Shown here one piece after another: positions 58,790 to 64,000 of a stretch of 64,000 bases of DNA. The translations under genes were made by a program, and so were the position numbers. The notes beneath the pieces were generated by a model. That model had not been told where the DNA came from and ran no database searches. It saw nothing but the letters and a program-made list of their open reading frames with translations. The DNA comes from Epiperipatus broadwayi. Taxonomy: Eukaryota; Onychophora; Udeonychophora; Euonychophora; Peripatidae. Every line of letters starts with the position of its first letter. Positions within the stretch are counted from its first letter, which is position 1. The stretch covers positions 186,001-250,000 of the forward strand of contig JAQFVV010006846.1 of assembly GCA_028023455.1 (NCBI GenBank), in the 5' to 3' direction.

Positions 58790-61372
58790 TTCTAACCTAA
58801 TAAAATAACCTCTGTTTATTCTGTAATTATTTATTAGTTTAGTTTGCACTAATGACACTAATCATACTCTGAGCTGTATTAGGTTACCTTGTTTTCACTT
58901 TTCACCAATGATACCAATTTTTCAGGTTGTTGGAAAGGCAACCAAAACAAAGCAACATATCCATTAATTTTCCAATATGATCTAAAATACTTTTCATATA
59001 ATACAATTGTATATTCAATTCTCTTAAGCCATGCCACGATTGTAATAACAACAATAATTGATCACTTATTAATTTAAAGAATAATTATAATAATATTAAT
59101 CTCAGGGTTCTTTGTTTCATGTAAGGAAATGCTCGGCAGTATTGTGTTGTCGCATATGACTGGCATTCTGGTCGGCTATAGGAAACATTTATTTTACTTA
59201 AATTCAATGTATCTTCATCTCTCATATCAACTGCTATATTATTTAAAGAGATGATAATTCAATTCAATAATGACGTATAATTTTGAATAACACAGCCTTT
59301 TTTTCCAGAATCTCAGTCAGAATAATAAAAAGACAAGGGTGCTTTTTGTGTCCTTCCATCATCCATGACAACACAATCATATAACTAAGATTTATTACTT
59401 AGACAATTTAACTAAATGGGAATGGAATAATGTGCAACGAAAGTTAATGGTTTGGAAAAAAAATTCATTTTTTTTTTTTTTTTACACAAAGGTGAATGTT
59501 TAGTCTTAAGTTTTCAACTCCATAAATAATTATCATTAAACTAAAATATAATGACATATTCCGATCTGCTTAAATTTATTTCTCTGGCCTATTAAGTTTT
59601 TAAGGGTTTGAAATGATTTCGGACTCAAGAAAAAGTTTTGCAAATATTGTGCAAACACTTATATTTAGCATATAAAAACAAAAAAAATGAATCTACAACA
59701 AATTTTAACAAGACTATAATTTATTATTATCACAAAAAAATATATGAACATTTATTCAATAATCCCATAGTAATACAAAAATATAAAATATAACTGATAT
59801 TAATCTGTATACTCTTTTGGTTATGGACTAGAGGTTACTACTTCTCCTGTATGCAATCATATGGATTGATTAACTACAAGTACATTTCATTACCAATACA
59901 TTAATTATTAAATTTTAGTAATCTTGTAGAAGCTTTTATTCAAAATTATTGACTAACTATTTTTTTTTTTTTAAATGATTAATCCAATCATCTGCAATAC
60001 GCAAAATATTAAATTTATTTCTAATACATTTACTTTATTTATGGTCTTTAATGGGATAAACTATTCTAATTATAGGCCAGTTATCAGAAGTCACATTTAC
60101 CTTCTTACGTTTAACTTAATGCTAACTTAAGTTATGATACAAATTTTATTCATACGTATAGTTTTAAATATGAGTATTATTTAATTACTAACCAGAATTA
60201 AATATTGCATTTGAATATTCCTTCATGTTATAAGCATTTTAAATTATGCAATTTTAATTACTTTCTCCATTGATTTACTTGTCAAATACTAGCAATATTT
60301 AGCAGCACAATACAGATATTGATCTTAGTTACTAACGCACTATTTATACTAAAGTGGATCTTGAGGAACTAACACCTCCAATATAACCTTTATCTTGCCC
60401 GAACTTTCAAAATTAAGCACAATAATCAACACCTTCCATGGTGGAGCTATCTTTATTTTCACATGAGGAATATGGAATAACAACGAAGGTCTGTAGAGTA
60501 ATCTACTACATTAAAATATTTTGGTGGTTTCTTGCCTCTTACTTGGGCATACAACGAACACACACCAAATACAATCCTCTCCTGGGATTTAAACAAATGA
60601 AGCATACTAAATGTTAGATAAATTCTTGATCGTCCTATCTATGAGAATCGATCACTTGGGCTATAAACATACCCGAACATTATATTTAAAATCTTCCTCT
60701 CATGGAAAACAAAGCTTTTGGGGAGATCATTTTTCATCCCACAAAATAAATACATTATAATTATTACCTATGCGAATATTAAGCATATACCAATGCTATA
60801 TCTGGGCAGGATAAGTAAATACACTGATTATAATAAACTTATGTTACCATGTATACTTTGATCAACATCTGAAATCAATGGACATCATAGAATAAAAGTA
60901 TAATAATTTTAATTTTAATAAAGGAACATTCAAAAATAGTTGGTAGCATACTATCTTAAACTAAATAAAGTGGATGTTTTATTTAAGAATAATTAGGAAT
61001 AAATTCCTCAGTTAATACAGTATAAATTCGTTTCAAAACTTTAACAAGAAATATTTTGTTATAGCATTTTTTTTTTTCTTTAGTTACTTCTGATAATTTT
61101 CAATATTTATTTTACCCCTTAAATATCTAAATATTTTTCTTTTATGTATCTAACATATAAAATTTCTACCTACAATTGTATGTAATAATTAAAACATATT
61201 TTATAGATTTTTTCTTTCATGTTAAATATCAACTTAACCTATAATAATTATATTAAAACATACCTTTGTCATTACAAGACTATTAAATATCCCTTGACCA
61301 TACAGACTTTAACCTATGTGATATAACAAAAAAATACATATCATTTATAACTTAGTTTTAAACAATCATTAA
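58790..61372. other. A+T-rich DNA, no recognised gene
   Basis: No transposon fragment recognised. The stretch 60340-60730 is of higher complexity than its flanks, with no long open frame, and could be an unidentified short interspersed element. On its minus strand TATAAATAG occurs near 60338. Confidence 0.4.
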
Positions 61373-62328
61373 TTAACAAGTGCATATTCTCTCATTAGAA
61401 AATGTTTTTCTGTTGATCAATTGGTCCAGGTGGAGAGCTTTATCCAGTCGTATTTCACGAAGCAAGTTTAAAAACAATAAACGCATGGTATTATTTCCTT
61501 TAAATAAAAGTTTTCTCTTATTTTGTGCGTTTAATAAATTAGGTAAAAAAAAATATAGCAGAATTGAAGATTAATTCTTACTTGAATTAAACTACTACAA
61601 TTTTGGGATCCAAGAAAAAAAAATAGACTTCTAACATAGATGAATATTTGACTATAGACGATAAACATACACAATATATTTTTTTTTTATTGACGATACG
61701 TACAATTCATATTAGCTAGCTTACTTATGGACGAAAATGCGCAATTTTTTTCCGAGATTATTCTGATAATAACTGCAGCTGATTTACATGTATAGGAAGT
61801 TTTACTAACTCCAATTGATGTGTAATATAATATATCATTTATTTTTATCATTAAGTCACTAAGATATTTAGTTTTGTTCATACTTTAGGAATTATAAATT
61901 TTTTTTAACGGTAACTTCTCCGTAAGAATACCCCTATATAACTTTTCCTATATTTACTCTGAGAAAGTTTATATTTTCTTTATTTATTTTTTTCTTTTAA
62001 AAAATATACAGGTGCATAATTTAATCTTATTTATCATTATTATTATTTCCAGACAATTCTTGGTGAATAAAACATATTTTAACGTATATAACTACATTAC
62101 TTGTAAAGGCAGACAATATTGAGAAAGAGCGCGAAAATGTTTCTAGTTGATTTTCCTTGGTTTCAAAATATTTCTTTCAAATATTTTTTTTTTTTTTTTT
62201 CTATACCAAGAAAATATTAACAAGTGATACAAAGTTACTAAATAATTATTTCTCATTTGGAAATCATTTATCTTCCTTAATTTAGACATAATAACACTTT
62301 TCGTGATTCCCTTAGTTAATTCTGTCAT
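61373..62328 (-). CDS. Candidate three-exon host gene, about 134 codons, unknown product
   Basis: Exon 1 (62328-62207) starts MTELTKGITKSVIMSKLRK and ends at TTG|GTATAG in phase 2. Exon 2 (61882-61725) follows an AAAG acceptor, carries a stretch including YLSDLMIKINDILYYTSIG and AAVIIRIISEKNCAF, and ends at ATAA|GTAAGC. Exon 3 (61497-61373) follows TTTAAAG, reads MRLLFLNLLREIRLDKALHL and LINRKTFSNERI, and ends TAA. Phases match at both junctions, and all three pieces have protein-like composition in A+T-rich DNA. Introns are about 324 and 227 bp. The exon 1 donor is weak, so exon 1 is the least sure. I see no transposon motif and cannot assign a function. Confidence 0.4.
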
Positions 62329-62344
62329 TTTTGAACTTTCGCGC
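62129..62344 (-). promoter_or_regulatory. Two E2F-like TTTCGCGC sites around the candidate first exon
   Basis: TTTCGCGC at 62337-62344 lies nine bases upstream of the candidate ATG (its minus-strand reading is GCGCGAAA), followed by a further CG. A second copy in opposite orientation, GCGCGAAA, lies at 62129-62136 inside the first intron. TTTSGCGC is the E2F/DP consensus in cell-cycle gene promoters. CpG-rich octamers are rare in this window, so two within 216 bp are unlikely by chance. Confidence 0.4.
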
Positions 62345-62914
62345 GAGACAATAAATTTTTAAGTATAAAAGGTCTTTAAATAGGTAGATGGCACAGGAAA
62401 TCAGGATATCTTATCAAAAAATTTTAGCCACACATTATATTATTAAAATTTTACTTTGATTACATTTATTTCTGCAAAATAAAATGAAAAAATTGAGTTA
62501 CCAAATTTCAGCACTGTTCCTTCCTTGAAAACTAAAAGCAGACTATTTTTTTTTTTTTCAAAAAATGATCTTGACTTTAGCGACCTCTTCCAGAAAAATA
62601 ATCATTTGATTATAACATAAACAAAAGAAAGGAAAAACTTATTACAATCATATAGTTTTCAGTATTATCTACCTGGATTACAAAGTAATTTGACAATATA
62701 AAAAAAAATAATAAATACATTAAATTAACAATCAGTGATGTATAATTCTTTAAACATTATATATATATATTTTTTTACAAAAAGAAATTACCAGAAGTTA
62801 TTGTGCTTTATGATAAGACATTCATCCACTCTCCCCTCTACCCATCCAAAATCAATTACTGTTTAGCTTTTATACCATATTAATTTGCTCTAATTATTAA
62901 TATCTCAATCTTGA

Positions 62915-63190
62915 TGGCCAGCTAATGGCCACCGAAGGCCCCTCTAGTTGGGCAGCCAAAATTGTAACCGTATATTCTTCTCGTGGCCAACTATAGCCAT
63001 CGAAGGCCATTGCCCTCTCAACTATCTATCGTGCCGAACACATGCAGCACCCAAAAATTGTAACCATTTGATTGTGTCCCAACTACGTAAGATCACCAAA
63101 ACATAAGTGCACTAAGAATTGTAACCTTGATTACTGATCAACTCCCGCTGCACATTGTCAGCTATTAAGAGCTGTAACCAAAAGCATATC
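62915..63190. repeat. Degenerate short repeats with recurring TTGTAACC
   Basis: ATTGTAACC or GCTGTAACC recurs at about 62963, 63059, 63118 and 63171. The block GGCCA...GCCAYCGAAGGCC occurs at 62918-62940 and 62984-63006. Spacing is irregular (about 55-95 bp). G+C content is higher than in the flanks, and no open frame is present. It may be a decayed tandem array or a regulatory region upstream of the 61-62 kb candidate gene. Confidence 0.45.
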
Positions 63191-63199
63191 ATGGTATCT

Positions 63200-64000
63200 A
63201 TTTTATGCACCAAAGACCACAATCAACATCTGGAGCAACTTACCATAAACCAAACTAATGATCTAACATAAACTTTTATGATTTAATTTGATCGCAGCCA
63301 GGGTGTACCGCGAAGACCTATCATAGTAGTATGATAAAATACATTAAATAAATTATAAGTGCAATGTTATTACTTTTAAACCTTAATTTGCAATTTTTAT
63401 GGTATGCGACCCTATGGCCAACCATGTACAAGATGGCATAATTTGTGGAACTACATAAGATTATGAAATTTTAAATCATCTATATGATTTTTAATACGAA
63501 TGCTAGTCTAGGTAAAGCTTTGCAATAAATAAATATAAATACTTGGGTTCTGATTTTATAGTTTATCATATTACTGAGACTCTTATTATACTGACAAATG
63601 ACAATTTAAAACGTTAAGTAAATATATTGAATCATATCATTATTTGGTAAATCTGTTTACAAGTTTAATAATTAATTTGTATTTTATACTAGAATCAACT
63701 ACGCAAAGCCAAAATGATGGAAAAGGTAAATGGGATTTTATTGTACCTTACTCATCATAAACTACCAAAGACGAAAAGCATCCAAATGTTTTCTCAAAAA
63801 ATATTTATAAACTCTCATATCATGTTGACGATAGTATGTACTTCAATGTATGCTCTTCAATGTATGCTCTATCCAAAATTTATGATTTCTGAGTTATGAA
63901 TGACACATAGCAACGGCACAGTAAGTTTAATTATAAATCAAATTTTATTTACAAATTTATGAACAATAAGTAATTAATTTCAATATTCTAAATAAAACAT
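63200..64000. other. A+T-rich DNA at the window edge
   Basis: No gene can be supported. One 33-bp segment (63693-63725) is flanked by splice-like CTAG and AAG|GTAAAT and is open, but this alone is not evidence of an exon. Confidence 0.4.

Noticed and set aside
63693-63725. 33-bp open segment between CTAG and AAG|GTAAAT resembling a micro-exon
   Set aside because: Too short to judge and no neighbouring exon could be joined to it.

Overview
The window is metazoan nuclear DNA, most likely from an invertebrate with a large, transposon-rich, A+T-rich genome (roughly three quarters A+T by eye). I cannot name the species. The eukaryotic call rests on non-LTR retrotransposons, hAT transposons, a Helitron, Ty3/gypsy-type LTR elements, long A/T homopolymers, a 530-bp (AAT)n array and splice-site-like signals. 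I found no rRNA, tRNA or CRISPR, no operon structure, and no host protein that I recognise by name.

Layout, left to right. 1-4 kb: A+T-rich DNA, then a foldback element (3972-4349). 4.6-9.3 kb: one decayed L1/Tx1-like LINE (zinc-knuckle ORF1, APE-type endonuclease, RT, C-terminal Cys/His motif) with a 109-bp tandem duplication inside the RT. 14.3-17.7 kb: a complete but dead hAT transposon with a perfect 8-bp target duplication, carrying the (AAT)n array and a 70-bp mini-hAT. 18-20.8 kb: an RTE-type LINE whose RT lies on the minus strand and whose endonuclease lies on the plus strand, the geometry of a twin-priming 5' inversion. 21.5-25 kb: further LINE pieces. 30.6-35.1 kb: a minus-strand RTE copy split in two by about 3 kb that ends like a Helitron and contains a Helitron protein fragment. 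36-36.8 kb: a long-TIR foldback element. 37.1-39.3 kb: a CpG-retaining segment with a promoter-like core and a candidate two-exon minus-strand transcript. 41.3-43.75 kb: a second hAT with a perfect 8-bp target duplication.

44.08-58.78 kb is a train of LTR elements separated only by (AT)n: a young non-autonomous element (two 1380-bp LTRs, 748-bp interior), a gypsy element whose gag-pol frame is broken only by three TGA codons, and a degraded third element invaded by a TTAA-flanked DNA transposon. In the gypsy LTRs about 20 of roughly 25 differences I could see fall at CpG, which points to germline cytosine methylation.

61.4-62.35 kb (minus strand) holds the best candidate host gene: three exons whose phases match across both introns, about 134 codons, with an E2F-like TTTCGCGC just upstream of the start codon. 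I do not recognise its product. All boundaries were read by eye, without alignment or database searches.
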